Source of the DNA: Treponema socranskii subsp. buccale
GTDB lineage: Bacteria; Spirochaetota; Spirochaetia; Treponematales; Treponemataceae
Assembly (NCBI RefSeq): GCF_024181585.1
Contig: NZ_CP054258.1
Span: 62,001-126,000 of the forward strand
Length of the DNA stretch: 64,000 nt
Reading direction: 5' to 3'
Below, piece after piece: positions 49,364-57,519 of this stretch (positions are counted from its first letter, which is position 1; every line of letters starts with the position of its first letter). A program made the position numbers and the translations under genes. The notes below the pieces were generated by a model. That model worked only from the letters and a program-made list of their open reading frames with translations, searched no databases and was not told the DNA's origin.

Positions 49364-49642
49364 ATGGCAATGTTACAAGTCCGCGACATGGATGACCGCT
49401 TATACGACAGATTGAAATTCGCCGCAAAACGTGATAACCGCTCAATCAGCCAACAAGTCGTTACCATTTTGCAAAATTATTTTACTTCCGTTCCCGTAAA
49501 ACCGAAAAATGCCACAGAAGAATTTTTGAAACTTTCGGGCTCATGGGAAGATGCAAGAAGAACGAAAGAAATTATTGACGATATAAGAAACACCCGCGTC
49601 AATTCAACAAGATTCGAGGCTTTAGATGGCATATTTGATTGA
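49364..49642 (+). CDS. vapB: VapB/FitA-like antitoxin
   Basis: 92 residues from ATG 49364, preceded by GGAGG. The N-terminus MLQVRDMDDRLYDRLKFAAKRDNRSISQQVVTIL (in parts) is a ribbon-helix-helix of the FitA/Arc type that binds the operon promoter. The C-terminus binds and blocks the VapC toxin. Overlaps vapC by 17 bp, as usual for such pairs. Confidence 0.85.
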   Translation: MAMLQVRDMDDRLYDRLKFAAKRDNRSISQQVVTILQNYFTSVPVKPKNATEEFLKLSGSWEDARRTKEIIDDIRNTRVNSTRFEALDGIFD

Positions 49643-50024
49643 TACGGACATCATAATATTCGCGCTGCGAGGCGACAAGACGGTATTGGCAAAATTCGAA
49701 GAAAACAAAAATATCCCTATTTCGATTTCGCTGATTACGTATGCAGAGCTTGTATTCGGTGCAAAACGCTCGCAGAATGAACGGACGAATATGCTAAAAG
49801 TGAATCGTATTCGCGAAATTTACCCTGTCGAAGAGTTGAATATCGGTATTATGGAACTATTTGCCGATATAAAAGCGAACATGTATTCCAAAGCAATGAG
49901 AATAGAAGGCATGGATCTATTTATTGCAGCGACGGCAATTTACAATGATTTGACTTTAGTAACCAATAATACAAAGCATTTTAAAAATATTCCGTTATTG
50001 AAATTGGAAAACTGGAAAAGATAA
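49626..50024 (+). CDS. vapC: VapC PIN-domain toxin
   Basis: 132 residues. PIN-domain acidic residues appear in order: LIDTDIIIFALRG, ISLITYAELVFGA, GMDLFIAATAIYNDLTLVTNN (Asp residues of the metal site). VapC toxins cleave specific tRNAs or rRNA and halt translation until neutralised by VapB. Full length, so probably functional. Confidence 0.9.
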   Translation: MAYLIDTDIIIFALRGDKTVLAKFEENKNIPISISLITYAELVFGAKRSQNERTNMLKVNRIREIYPVEELNIGIMELFADIKANMYSKAMRIEGMDLFIAATAIYNDLTLVTNNTKHFKNIPLLKLENWKR

Positions 50025-50055
50025 TAAGAGAGCAACAGTAAGCAAAAGGCGGTGT

Positions 50056-50157
50056 ATGATGAACCGCCGGCACCGAAAGAAAAAAGAAAAAATAGAAACT
50101 GTGCGGGATTTATACTATGAGAATGCAGTACAAATAAAACTTGAGGCGGAATTATGA
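50056..50157 (+). CDS. Possible 33-codon leader gene
   Basis: MMNRRHRKKKEKIETV begins a very basic start followed by RDLYYENAVQIKLEAEL. Its stop overlaps the next start (ATGA at 50154-50157), which is typical of translational coupling. GGCGG lies 2-6 nt before the first ATG. No homologue is recognised. It could be a remnant of a longer gene. Confidence 0.4.
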   Translation: MMNRRHRKKKEKIETVRDLYYENAVQIKLEAEL

Positions 50158-50447
50158 AAAGCTCGATCATATACATACACGGAAACGGGGGAAGCGCAAA
50201 AGAGGCATCGCATTATCAATCGTTTTTTGCAGACGCCGATGTTATCGGTTTCGATTACAAGGCCAAATCACCATGGGAAGCAAAAAAAGAATTTTCGCCG
50301 TATTTTGATTCCGTTTTTAAAGACTGCAAATCCGTGATGATTATAGCAAACAGTATTGGCGCGTTTTTTGCCATGCACGCTTTATCCGATATGCCGATAG
50401 AAAAAGCGTATTTTATTTCTCCCAATATTGTTTATATTTTTTCATAA
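50154..50447 (+). pseudogene. Truncated alpha/beta hydrolase
   Basis: 97 residues: IIYIHGNGGSAKEASHYQSFF is the oxyanion loop, and MIIANSIGAFFAMHAL holds the nucleophile Ser in a variant elbow. The family is about 220 residues with Asp and His supplied later; those are missing because the frame stops after ISPNIVYIFS, where it meets the oppositely oriented gene at 50432. A 3' deletion is the likely cause. Confidence 0.7.
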
Positions 50448-50791
50448 CAACTCAAAAAATAGCGATTTGTAAATGAAGGAACAAGTTCTCCTTCAACATC
50501 ATTTAATCTTAAAGTCAGCGCATTTTCTTTTATATCTATAATCTGAAAAACGTCCTGTGTTATTTCACTTTGGAAATCTTCATCACCGATTTCTACAACT
50601 TTTACAATCATTCTATCATACAGGACACCGATTCTATTTCCCGTCAAACCGGGAGTATCTCTAATCCGCAGTCCCTCAATCGAATCTACATATAGAATAT
50701 CAATTTTTGTATTATTAAAATATTCGCTATTTAATGCAAATAATATTGATGTAATAAAAAACACAATTAATATCAGTAAATTCTTTTTCAT
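50432..50791 (-). CDS. SH3-like exported protein, probably cut short
   Basis: 119 residues with a signal peptide (LLILIVFFITSILFA) and the treponemal bacterial SH3 pattern ILYVDSIEGLRIRDTPGLTGNRIGVLY and MIVKVVEIGDE. Family members usually continue into a longer SH3 fold ending GWVFGGYL; here it ends FLSCYEKI at the junction with the truncated hydrolase. Low G+C, like the rest of the patch. Function unknown; SH3b domains bind cell-wall peptides. Confidence 0.65.
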   Translation of the reverse strand: MKKNLLILIVFFITSILFALNSEYFNNTKIDILYVDSIEGLRIRDTPGLTGNRIGVLYDRMIVKVVEIGDEDFQSEITQDVFQIIDIKENALTLRLNDVEGELVPSFTNRYFLSCYEKI

Positions 50792-50971
50792 CTTTCTTCA
50801 ACCTTTCGCTCGACCGGCCGTATACACAATAGTCTTTCTCTTATCATTATATCATAAAGATATCAGCTTTCAACCCGAACAAATACAACTACAAAACAAA
50901 AAGAGTCCGCATACTTAATACAACAACATACCGGACTTATTGGAAGGCATAAGCTGAGGATAAATGTTAAA

Positions 50972-51244
50972 TTAATAATCACCCGTAGTAATAGCTTTCC
51001 TTAAAATACTGTTTATTCTAGTCTGATAGCCTTTGCCTAAAGACTGAAGGACTGCAAGAATATCGGCATCTATTTTTATGGAAATTGTTTTTTTAACGGG
51101 CGTTACATTCCAATATGCTTCATGCGCCGGTCTTAGCCTTGCAATTTGTTTCTTTGTTAATTTAGGACTATCCTCATCATACGATATAGGATAATTTTTT
51201 ATTTCTTCCAATCTTTCAGCCGTTAATTTTTTTGAAGTAATCAT
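50972..51244 (-). CDS. brnA: BrnA antitoxin
   Basis: 90 residues. The C-terminal half (VKKTISIKIDADILAVLQSLGKGYQTRINSILRKAI, in parts) is the BrnA ribbon-helix-helix with the GKGYQTRIN signature. BrnA binds BrnT and the operon promoter. It overlaps brnT by 29 bp and follows it, the standard order toxin then antitoxin. Confidence 0.9.
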   Translation of the reverse strand: MITSKKLTAERLEEIKNYPISYDEDSPKLTKKQIARLRPAHEAYWNVTPVKKTISIKIDADILAVLQSLGKGYQTRINSILRKAITTGDY

Positions 51245-51533
51245 AATATTCCTCCCTCAAGCCTTTATCTGCTTGCCGTGCGGATATTAACCGTATTCTG
51301 TTTTTCTTTTCAGTAAAAAAGACCAGAACTATCAATATTCCGTTCAAATTTCCGATTCCGTAATATCTATCCTCTTTTTCGGAATGCTCAAAATCATATC
51401 CTGTCAAAAATGCAGGATCGTCAAATACTTCCAATATTTCTTCAAAAGCTATTCCATGCTTTTCAATATTGGCAAGATTTTTATCCTCGTCCCACTCAAA
51501 ACGATTATCTTCACTTATAATTGTTTTTCCCAC
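51216..51533 (-). CDS. brnT: BrnT ribonuclease toxin
   Basis: 105 residues starting at GTG 51533. Diagnostic sequences: FEWDEDKNLANIEKHGIAFEE, EVFDDPAF, RYYGIGNLNGILIVLVFF, and RIRLISARQADKGLREEY with the His/Arg-type active site of RelE-like folds. BrnT cleaves RNA and is inhibited by BrnA. The N-terminal ten residues before FEWDEDK are longer than usual. A perfect promoter ends 6 nt before the GTG, so a leaderless mRNA is possible. Confidence 0.9.
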   Translation of the reverse strand: MGKTIISEDNRFEWDEDKNLANIEKHGIAFEEILEVFDDPAFLTGYDFEHSEKEDRYYGIGNLNGILIVLVFFTEKKNRIRLISARQADKGLREEYYDYFKKING

Positions 51534-51539
51534 AAGAGA

Positions 51540-51568
51540 AATATATATTGATGTGTATATACTGTCAA
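51540..51568 (-). promoter_or_regulatory. Promoter of brnTA
   Basis: On the minus strand TTGACA (51568-51563), 17 nt, TATATT (51545-51540). AT-rich inverted half-sites (TATATAC) lie within the spacer and probably serve BrnA autorepression. Confidence 0.7.
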
Positions 51569-51634
51569 GTATATTTACTCATCGAAAGAAAATATGACTT
51601 TTCCGCGATGAATTATCTGTAACACGGAAAAATT

Positions 51635-52030
51635 CTATACTTTGTCCCAAAATGTATCTTCTGCCGATTGCTGTTCGGCAAAAGTCCATACTTCTTGTAT
51701 CTTGCCGTTTTCTATTTTGAATAGATCAATACCCGGATCATTTAACTTGTCAGAACCTCTCTCTGCTGCGGAAACAACACTTGCAGCAACAAAACAATCG
51801 TTACTTGCAGCCCAATTGGTAATAACTTTAAATGTACCGTCGCTCCTTTTTGCAAATTCTCCTAAACCCTCTCCCAGTGCCTGTTTCCCTACAACCGTAC
51901 CTGAAAGCGAACTTTCGCCTCCCATGTGCCATACAATAGCATCGGAGATTGTTGCAAAAACTTTTGCAAAATCACCCCTTTCCAATGCATCTCGATAAGC
52001 ATCAAATACCTTCATTGCTTCATTTTTCAT
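51635..52030 (-). CDS. SnoaL/NTF2-like protein
   Basis: 131 residues, the usual size of the SnoaL-like cone fold: MKVFDAYRDALERGDFAKVF, ISDAIVWHMGGESSLSGTVVGKQAL, and a final strand ENGKIQEVWTFAEQQ. Members act as isomerases, cyclases or binding proteins; no catalytic set can be assigned. Divergent from an HxlR regulator 132 bp away, which probably controls it. Confidence 0.85.
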   Translation of the reverse strand: MKNEAMKVFDAYRDALERGDFAKVFATISDAIVWHMGGESSLSGTVVGKQALGEGLGEFAKRSDGTFKVITNWAASNDCFVAASVVSAAERGSDKLNDPGIDLFKIENGKIQEVWTFAEQQSAEDTFWDKV

Positions 52031-52162
52031 AAAATTCCTCCGGAAAATATTTAAAAGGATTCCTCTCTTCTACGGGTATTATTATACTCCCTTATCTTGA
52101 TTTTACAAGTACGAATATTTATAATACATGGTATCTAATATACTACCTGAAAGGAGTTTTTT

Positions 52163-52507
52163 ATGATGTCGATTTATGATAAGTGCCCCTTCGCTACTAC
52201 TCAAAGAGTATTGCAAGGGAAATGGGCGATTATAATTTTATATCATCTGAGTACGGGCACAAAAAGGTTTAATGAACTCCAAAGATTAATGCCTGCAACA
52301 ACTCGAACTGTTTTAACAAGACAGCTGCGTCAGCTTGAAAAAGATAAACTGATCGACCGAAAAGTCTTTGCCGAAGTCCCGCCTCATGTTGAATACTCTT
52401 TAAGTAAATTGGGAACCAAATTTCAAAAAGTGTTAGACGAGATTGAGACTTTCGGTTTGAATTATATCGCCGAATTACATAAAATGCAAAAAGGAAAAAG
52501 CAGTTGA
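52163..52507 (+). CDS. HxlR-family transcriptional regulator
   Basis: 114 residues, a single winged helix: CPFATTQRVLQGKWAIIILYHL, RFNELQRLMPATTRTVLTRQLRQLEKDKLI, PPHVEYSLSKLG. The N-terminal Cys9 is the redox- or electrophile-sensing position in many HxlR proteins (YodB, HypR). It probably senses reactive carbonyls or oxidants and regulates the divergent SnoaL-like gene. Ribosome site AAAGGAG. Confidence 0.9.
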   Translation: MMSIYDKCPFATTQRVLQGKWAIIILYHLSTGTKRFNELQRLMPATTRTVLTRQLRQLEKDKLIDRKVFAEVPPHVEYSLSKLGTKFQKVLDEIETFGLNYIAELHKMQKGKSS

Positions 52508-52587
52508 ATTTACACCAATATTTTAGTTTTTATACTGAAATCTATTTGTGGAATAATTTTCAATTCAGAGGAGACCGCAATCGACAA

Positions 52588-54183
52588 ATGAAACTTTTAA
52601 TCTACGGTGCGGGCGTAATCGGCGGTTTGTACGCCGCCGCGTTCGCCGAAGCGGGCTGTGACACGACGGTGTACGCAAGAGGGAAAAAACTTGAAATACT
52701 GAAAACCCGCGGCTTGCTGTATGAAAAAAACGGCAAACAGTATAAAGCAAAGGTTAAAGTTATCGATACATTGCAAAACGATGATATCTATGATTTTATC
52801 TTTTTGACGGTAAAAGAAAATCAAGTGCATACGGCGCTTGAAGAACTCCGGCCGAACGGCAGCCCGAACATCGTTACAATGGTCAATACGCTTGAACCTT
52901 ACGCCGGCTGGGAGAACCTGTGCGGCAAGGGGCGTATTATCCCCGCCTTTCCGGGGGCGGGCGGCAGCTATGAAGACGGCGTGCTGAAAGCGGATTTTAC
53001 GCCGCCTCTTATTCAGGCTACGACATTCGCCGAAATCGGCGGGAACACATCGGAGCGGCTGAAAAAACTCGCGGCTCTTTTTAAGACGGCGGGCGTACCG
53101 TACCGAATCGTAAAAGACATGCACGCATGGCAGTTGTATCACTTGGCGCTGGTTGTTCCGATTGCCGATGCGTATTATAAAGCCGAAAAACCCGAAGAGG
53201 TTTGGAAAGAAGCGGGCATTATGAACGATACGGCGCGGCAAATAAAAAACAATTTTCAAAAATTGTACCGTTCGGGAGTAAAACTTTCGCCGCCGAAAAT
53301 GCACCTTTTGAGGCTGCTGCCGGCTCCGGTGCTGCAAGCCGTTTTTACTCAAGTTTTTAAAAGCCGCTTCGGAAATTTATTTATGTACCGGCACTCGATG
53401 AAAGCCCCCGACGAAATGCGATCTCTGCACTCGCAGTTGTATCAATACCTTGCCGGAATTCCGACAAACAATAATCAGCGTGGAATGAAACTCATCTGTG
53501 TCGGCGACAGCTTAACATTCGGTAATGTCGGCTATTCGTATATTCATTTTTTTAACAAAAAAATTCATGCCGTAAACAAAGGAAAAAACGGCGACACGCT
53601 TAGGGGCGCTTACGGCCGGCTCAAAGAAATAATCGATAAGCCCCGACACGGGGGCGGTACATTCATCCTCGGAATCGGTACAAACGATATTCTGCTGCCG
53701 TATTTAAAATCCCTTTCTTTGTTTTGGTTTTTGACAATGAATCTGCGCTGCAAAATAAAACGGTGCATAGAAGATGACGATAACTTTGAACGCGAATATG
53801 ACAGACTTTTGCACTTATGCTCCGAAAAAAACAAACGCGTAATCGTTTTCGGAATACCGTTTATTAACTTAAAAAATTTTCCGCATGAAAAGACGGTACG
53901 AAGAAACGCCGTTATCAAACGATTGGCGCAAAAATATAATTATTCTTTTATCGATATATACGAACTGCAAAAAGAAACGCTTCTACCCGACAAGCGCACC
54001 TATACGTGGAAATACGGTTTTGCGTTAAGGCTTATAGATGCCGCGATAATGACGTTGTTGCCGTTTTGTAAAGACGGGTTCGCAAAAGCACGAGGTTTGA
54101 ACGCAAGCGTAGACGGCGTTCATTTTAATTCGGCATCGGCAAAAATTTTGGCTGCGGAAATAGAAAAAATCGCATTGCAATAA
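52588..54183 (+). CDS. Ketopantoate-reductase-like / SGNH hydrolase fusion
   Basis: 531 residues. Residues 1-297 are an ApbA/PanE-type reductase (MKLLIYGAGVIGGLYAAAFA; IFLTVKENQVHTAL; WQLYHLALVVPIAD). Residues 300-531 are an SGNH/GDSL hydrolase: KLICVGDSLTFGNVG (Ser nucleophile), FILGIGTNDILLPY (the Asn block) and DGVHFNSASAKIL (Asp/His). The junction QRG-MKLIC looks like an intact second start codon (53485), as if two genes were joined by loss of a stop. I know of no standard family with this order. No clear ribosome site at close range before ATG 52588 (AGAGGAG is 15 nt away). Confidence 0.8.
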   Translation: MKLLIYGAGVIGGLYAAAFAEAGCDTTVYARGKKLEILKTRGLLYEKNGKQYKAKVKVIDTLQNDDIYDFIFLTVKENQVHTALEELRPNGSPNIVTMVNTLEPYAGWENLCGKGRIIPAFPGAGGSYEDGVLKADFTPPLIQATTFAEIGGNTSERLKKLAALFKTAGVPYRIVKDMHAWQLYHLALVVPIADAYYKAEKPEEVWKEAGIMNDTARQIKNNFQKLYRSGVKLSPPKMHLLRLLPAPVLQAVFTQVFKSRFGNLFMYRHSMKAPDEMRSLHSQLYQYLAGIPTNNNQRGMKLICVGDSLTFGNVGYSYIHFFNKKIHAVNKGKNGDTLRGAYGRLKEIIDKPRHGGGTFILGIGTNDILLPYLKSLSLFWFLTMNLRCKIKRCIEDDDNFEREYDRLLHLCSEKNKRVIVFGIPFINLKNFPHEKTVRRNAVIKRLAQKYNYSFIDIYELQKETLLPDKRTYTWKYGFALRLIDAAIMTLLPFCKDGFAKARGLNASVDGVHFNSASAKILAAEIEKIALQ

Positions 54184-54194
54184 AGCCCGCAAAA

Positions 54195-54211
54195 GCCGCC
54201 GATTCGGCGGC
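54195..54211. terminator. Bidirectional terminator
   Basis: GCCGCC-GATTC-GGCGGC hairpin between convergent genes, with A-rich and T-rich flanks (CAAAA before, CATTTATTT after). Confidence 0.65.
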
Positions 54212-54216
54212 CGCAT

Positions 54217-54669
54217 TTATTTGCCGTATTTTCTTTCTATAGCGGAAAGAGTGTCGACCCGTTCCGTGTAGACGCCGCCTTCAAAGCGGGCATCGAGAAA
54301 GGCGTCGACAATCATTTTCGCTTCTTCGGGTCCGACGATGCATACGCCCATGGCGACCGCATTTATGTCGCTGTGTTCGACGGCGAGCTTTGCCGTACAC
54401 GGTTCGCTGCACGCCGCGGCTCTTACTCCCGGAACCTTGTTTGCGGCAAGAGAAATGCCGACGCCCGATCCGCACACCATCACGCCTTTTTCAACTTCGC
54501 GCGATTTAATCGCTTCGGCAACCTTTAAGCCGAATTCGGCATAGTTTGCCGGAACCTTCGAATCCGCCGCACCGTAATCGACGCATTCATATCCTTTATT
54601 GCGAACGTACTCCATTAAAATATGTTTTAATGCAACCCCCGAATGATCGCTTCCGAATCCGATTTTCAT
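54217..54669 (-). CDS. rpiB: RpiB/LacAB-family sugar-phosphate isomerase
   Basis: 150 residues. Signatures KIGFGSDHSGVALKHIL and VMVCGSGVGISLAANKVPGVRAA (active-site Cys in the VCGSG loop), with HSDINAVAMG. Members interconvert ribose-5-P/ribulose-5-P, and some relatives (DerI, LerI) act on erythrulose phosphates. Divergent from a C4-acid kinase operon, so a tetrose-phosphate role is possible. Ribosome site AAGGGGG. Confidence 0.9.
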   Translation of the reverse strand: MKIGFGSDHSGVALKHILMEYVRNKGYECVDYGAADSKVPANYAEFGLKVAEAIKSREVEKGVMVCGSGVGISLAANKVPGVRAAACSEPCTAKLAVEHSDINAVAMGVCIVGPEEAKMIVDAFLDARFEGGVYTERVDTLSAIERKYGK

Positions 54670-54827
54670 ATGCGCCCCCTTGTTGTATAAAAATTATTAA
54701 AACTTCATATCGAAGTACGATATTATAATAGCACATTGATAATTTAAAAAACAGCTCGCCGCTCCGAAATGCTCGGTAATCGGTTTTACGGAATCCGAAT
54801 TATTGAGAGGAAATTTCCTTGTATGTC

Positions 54828-54888
54828 TTGTGTTGCAATAAACAACTTTAATTGCATTTTACAACTTATGATGCGTATTGCAACACAA
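54828..54888. promoter_or_regulatory. Widely spaced 12-bp inverted repeat in the divergent promoter region
   Basis: TTGTGTTGCAAT (54828-54839) and ATTGCAACACAA (54877-54888) are exact inverses 37 bp apart, with two ACAACTT copies between. The 400-bp region between rpiB and the kinase operon has no gene. It probably binds a shared regulator not encoded nearby. Confidence 0.6.
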
Positions 54889-55070
54889 AGTTTTAGTTTT
54901 ATTAAAAACATAAAAAAATATTTTTTATAATATACGTTTATTTTGCGGCCGTCCGCAGTAACCGCGGTAAACCGCAGCGCTTTCAGTACATAATTCATCT
55001 TTCCTCATTCGAAATCTTTGCCGCCTGTTTTAAATCGATTGGCACGGATATTGCAAAGTAAAATTTGTTT

Positions 55071-56327
55071 ATGATTATACTTGCGGATGATTTAACCGGC
55101 GCGAACGATACTGCCGTTCAATATAAAAATTGCGGAGCGTCTTCAATTGTGAGCGTGGGTATGCCCGATTCCGAAAGTATGCCGCGTTTTGCCGGGTACG
55201 ATGTCATTGCGGTAAATACGGACAGCCGCGCCATGTCGAGTACAAAGGCCTATGACGCCGTTTACGAGGTGTGCCGGTTTTTTAATAAAAACGGAGCCGC
55301 CGCTCCGTATAAAAAAATCGATTCGGTGCTGCGGGGGAATCCGGGTACGGAACTCGAAGCGGTTATGGATTCGTTCAAAAGCGATTTTGCGTTTGTGTGT
55401 CCGGCCTATCCCGGAAACGGACGCATCGTCAAAAACGGCATATTGTATGCCGGAGACGATAAAATCGATGCGGTAAAAACCGTTGCGGGCGATATGAAGC
55501 GTACCGTGCGTTCGGTGCCGCTTGAGACCGTTCGGGGCGGCGCGGCGGTCGTCAGAAAATATATGCTTGACGAAGCTTCGAAATCCGGCGCTTCCGTTTT
55601 CGTGTTCGACGCATGTTCGGAAAGCGATTTGAAATCGATATATGATGCCGCTTCTCTTTTTTCCGAAAAATATGTGCTGTGCGGATCGGCCGGGCTTGCA
55701 CGTTTCGATGCCATGCGTTTTGCGAAAAAGGAAAAAGAGGCGGCTGAAAACTTGCCGTTGAAGGACGGCTTTACGCTCGTCATTTCCGGTTCGCGCAATA
55801 AAAAAACGCGTATACAATTTCAAAAGCTGTGCGACTATGTACGTACGCGCTGCATCGTTGCGGATACGAAAGCGATAAAATACGGCGGCGAGAGTAAAGT
55901 TTTGAACGATTGCTTTGAAAAAGCCGCTCGTAGAATCGCAGCGGGAGATACGACGCTTCTTGTCGCGCTTTCGAGTTTGTTTGAAGATTTTACGATTGTA
56001 CTCAAAGACAGCGATGAAAATTACCGCGAAGCGGACGTTCTGTCGCGTGCTTTGGGCAGACTTGCCGCGCGCATATACGAATCGTTCCCGCTTCGGGCGA
56101 TCATTTCATGCGGCGGCGATACGACGGTGCGGCTGTGCAATGCGCTGGGCGCTTTCGGTATCGAGCCCGTTTGCGAAATCGTGCCGGGAACGCCGCTCGG
56201 TGTCCTGGTCGGGGGCGAGGCGGACTCGCTTCCGATTATCACAAAATCCGGCGGCTTCGGAAGCGATTCGGTGCTGACCGAATGCGTCGATTTTTTATTA
56301 AAACATAATCACGGTGAGAGGAAGTAA
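55071..56327 (+). CDS. Four-carbon acid sugar kinase (DUF1537 family)
   Basis: 418 residues. The N-terminal substrate domain opens MIILADDLTGANDTAVQYKNCG, and KKIDSVLRGNPGTELEAVMD is typical. The C-terminal nucleotide domain has ISCGGDTTVRLCNALGAFGIEP and ITKSGGFGSDSVL. OtnK/DtnK/LtnK enzymes phosphorylate threonate or erythronate at C4. The PdxA2 gene two positions downstream completes the known pathway to dihydroxyacetone phosphate and CO2. No ribosome site before the ATG. Confidence 0.9.
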   Translation: MIILADDLTGANDTAVQYKNCGASSIVSVGMPDSESMPRFAGYDVIAVNTDSRAMSSTKAYDAVYEVCRFFNKNGAAAPYKKIDSVLRGNPGTELEAVMDSFKSDFAFVCPAYPGNGRIVKNGILYAGDDKIDAVKTVAGDMKRTVRSVPLETVRGGAAVVRKYMLDEASKSGASVFVFDACSESDLKSIYDAASLFSEKYVLCGSAGLARFDAMRFAKKEKEAAENLPLKDGFTLVISGSRNKKTRIQFQKLCDYVRTRCIVADTKAIKYGGESKVLNDCFEKAARRIAAGDTTLLVALSSLFEDFTIVLKDSDENYREADVLSRALGRLAARIYESFPLRAIISCGGDTTVRLCNALGAFGIEPVCEIVPGTPLGVLVGGEADSLPIITKSGGFGSDSVLTECVDFLLKHNHGERK

Positions 56328-56337
56328 GGAACGATAT

Positions 56338-57492
56338 ATGATAAGTTATTTGAAAATACCGTCCGAACTGCATGCGGGGGCGGGCAGCATTGAAAAACTT
56401 GCCGACATTGTAAAGCGCGATTCCGTAAAGCGTGTCCTTTTGTTTACGGACAAAGGCATCAGGGCGGCAGGGCTTTGCGACGGAGTTATCGCAATTTTGG
56501 AAAGAGAGAACGTCGACTGCAGAATATTCGACGGTATCACAGCCGAACCGTCCGTCTATGATGTCGATGCGGTTATAAAAGAAGCGGGCGGAGTGCAGGG
56601 CGATCTCGTCGTCGCCGTCGGCGGCGGCAGCACTATGGATACGGCAAAATTGGCTGCCGTTCTTATCGGTGCGCCGTACACGGTATTCGATTTGGTAAAC
56701 GATCCTTCTCTTGCACAAAAACGTATGCGAGCGGTTTTTATTCCGACGACATGCGGTACCGGTTCGGAAGCGACCCAAAACGCGATCGTCGCGATCCCCG
56801 AAGAAAGCAGTAAAAAAGGCATCGTCAATCCGGCACTCATCCCCGACGGAGTTATCCTCGACGTCAATATGATCGCCCGTCTTCCGAAGAGCATCGTCGC
56901 CGCAACGGGAGTCGACGCGCTCGCGCACTGCGTCGAATGCTATACATCGAATAAAGCAACCGTGTTGAGCAACGAATATGCGCGTGCCGGTGCCCGTCTT
57001 ATCTTTTCTTCGATCGAAAAAGCGTATACCGACCCGGCCGATCTCGATGCGAAGATGAACATGCTTCTCGGTGCATTTTACGGCGGAGTCGCAATTACCG
57101 GCAGCGGAACTACTGCGGTACACGCGCTTTCGTATTCCCTCGGCGGGAAATACCATATTGCGCACGGCGTTTCAAATGCGATTTTATTTGCGCGGGTTAT
57201 GGATTTCAACTGCGATGCGTGCATCAAAGAACTCGCCGAATTATGCGATACGATTCATCCCGAATCTGCCCGCGAAAGCGCCGAAGAAAAAAGTAAATAC
57301 GTTGTACGGCGTATTGCGGAGATCGTTAAAAATACGGAGATTCCGGTAAGCTTAAAAAAATTCGGCATCACAAAAGAGGACGTCGATTTTCTCGTAACGG
57401 CAGGTTCTCAGCAGCAGCGGCTCCTTGTCAACAACCGCAAAAAGTTGAGCCTCGATGATATCCGCATGATTTATGAAAGCGTTATCGAATAA
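56338..57492 (+). CDS. Iron-containing alcohol dehydrogenase
   Basis: 384 residues from ATG 56338 (AAGGAA upstream). NAD-binding VVAVGGGSTMDTAKLAAVL, FIPTTCGTGSEATQNAIV, and metal ligands in TGVDALAHCVECYTS (Asp/His) and HIAHGVSNAI (His...). Family III ADHs oxidise or reduce alcohols and aldehydes with Fe2+ or Zn2+. Between the acid-sugar kinase and PdxA2 it may make the acid precursor or handle a C4 or C3 carbonyl. Eleven bp separate it from the kinase gene. Confidence 0.9.
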   Translation: MISYLKIPSELHAGAGSIEKLADIVKRDSVKRVLLFTDKGIRAAGLCDGVIAILERENVDCRIFDGITAEPSVYDVDAVIKEAGGVQGDLVVAVGGGSTMDTAKLAAVLIGAPYTVFDLVNDPSLAQKRMRAVFIPTTCGTGSEATQNAIVAIPEESSKKGIVNPALIPDGVILDVNMIARLPKSIVAATGVDALAHCVECYTSNKATVLSNEYARAGARLIFSSIEKAYTDPADLDAKMNMLLGAFYGGVAITGSGTTAVHALSYSLGGKYHIAHGVSNAILFARVMDFNCDACIKELAELCDTIHPESARESAEEKSKYVVRRIAEIVKNTEIPVSLKKFGITKEDVDFLVTAGSQQQRLLVNNRKKLSLDDIRMIYESVIE

Positions 57493-57519
57493 AAATACGA
57501 TGACGCGACGGAGGTATAC

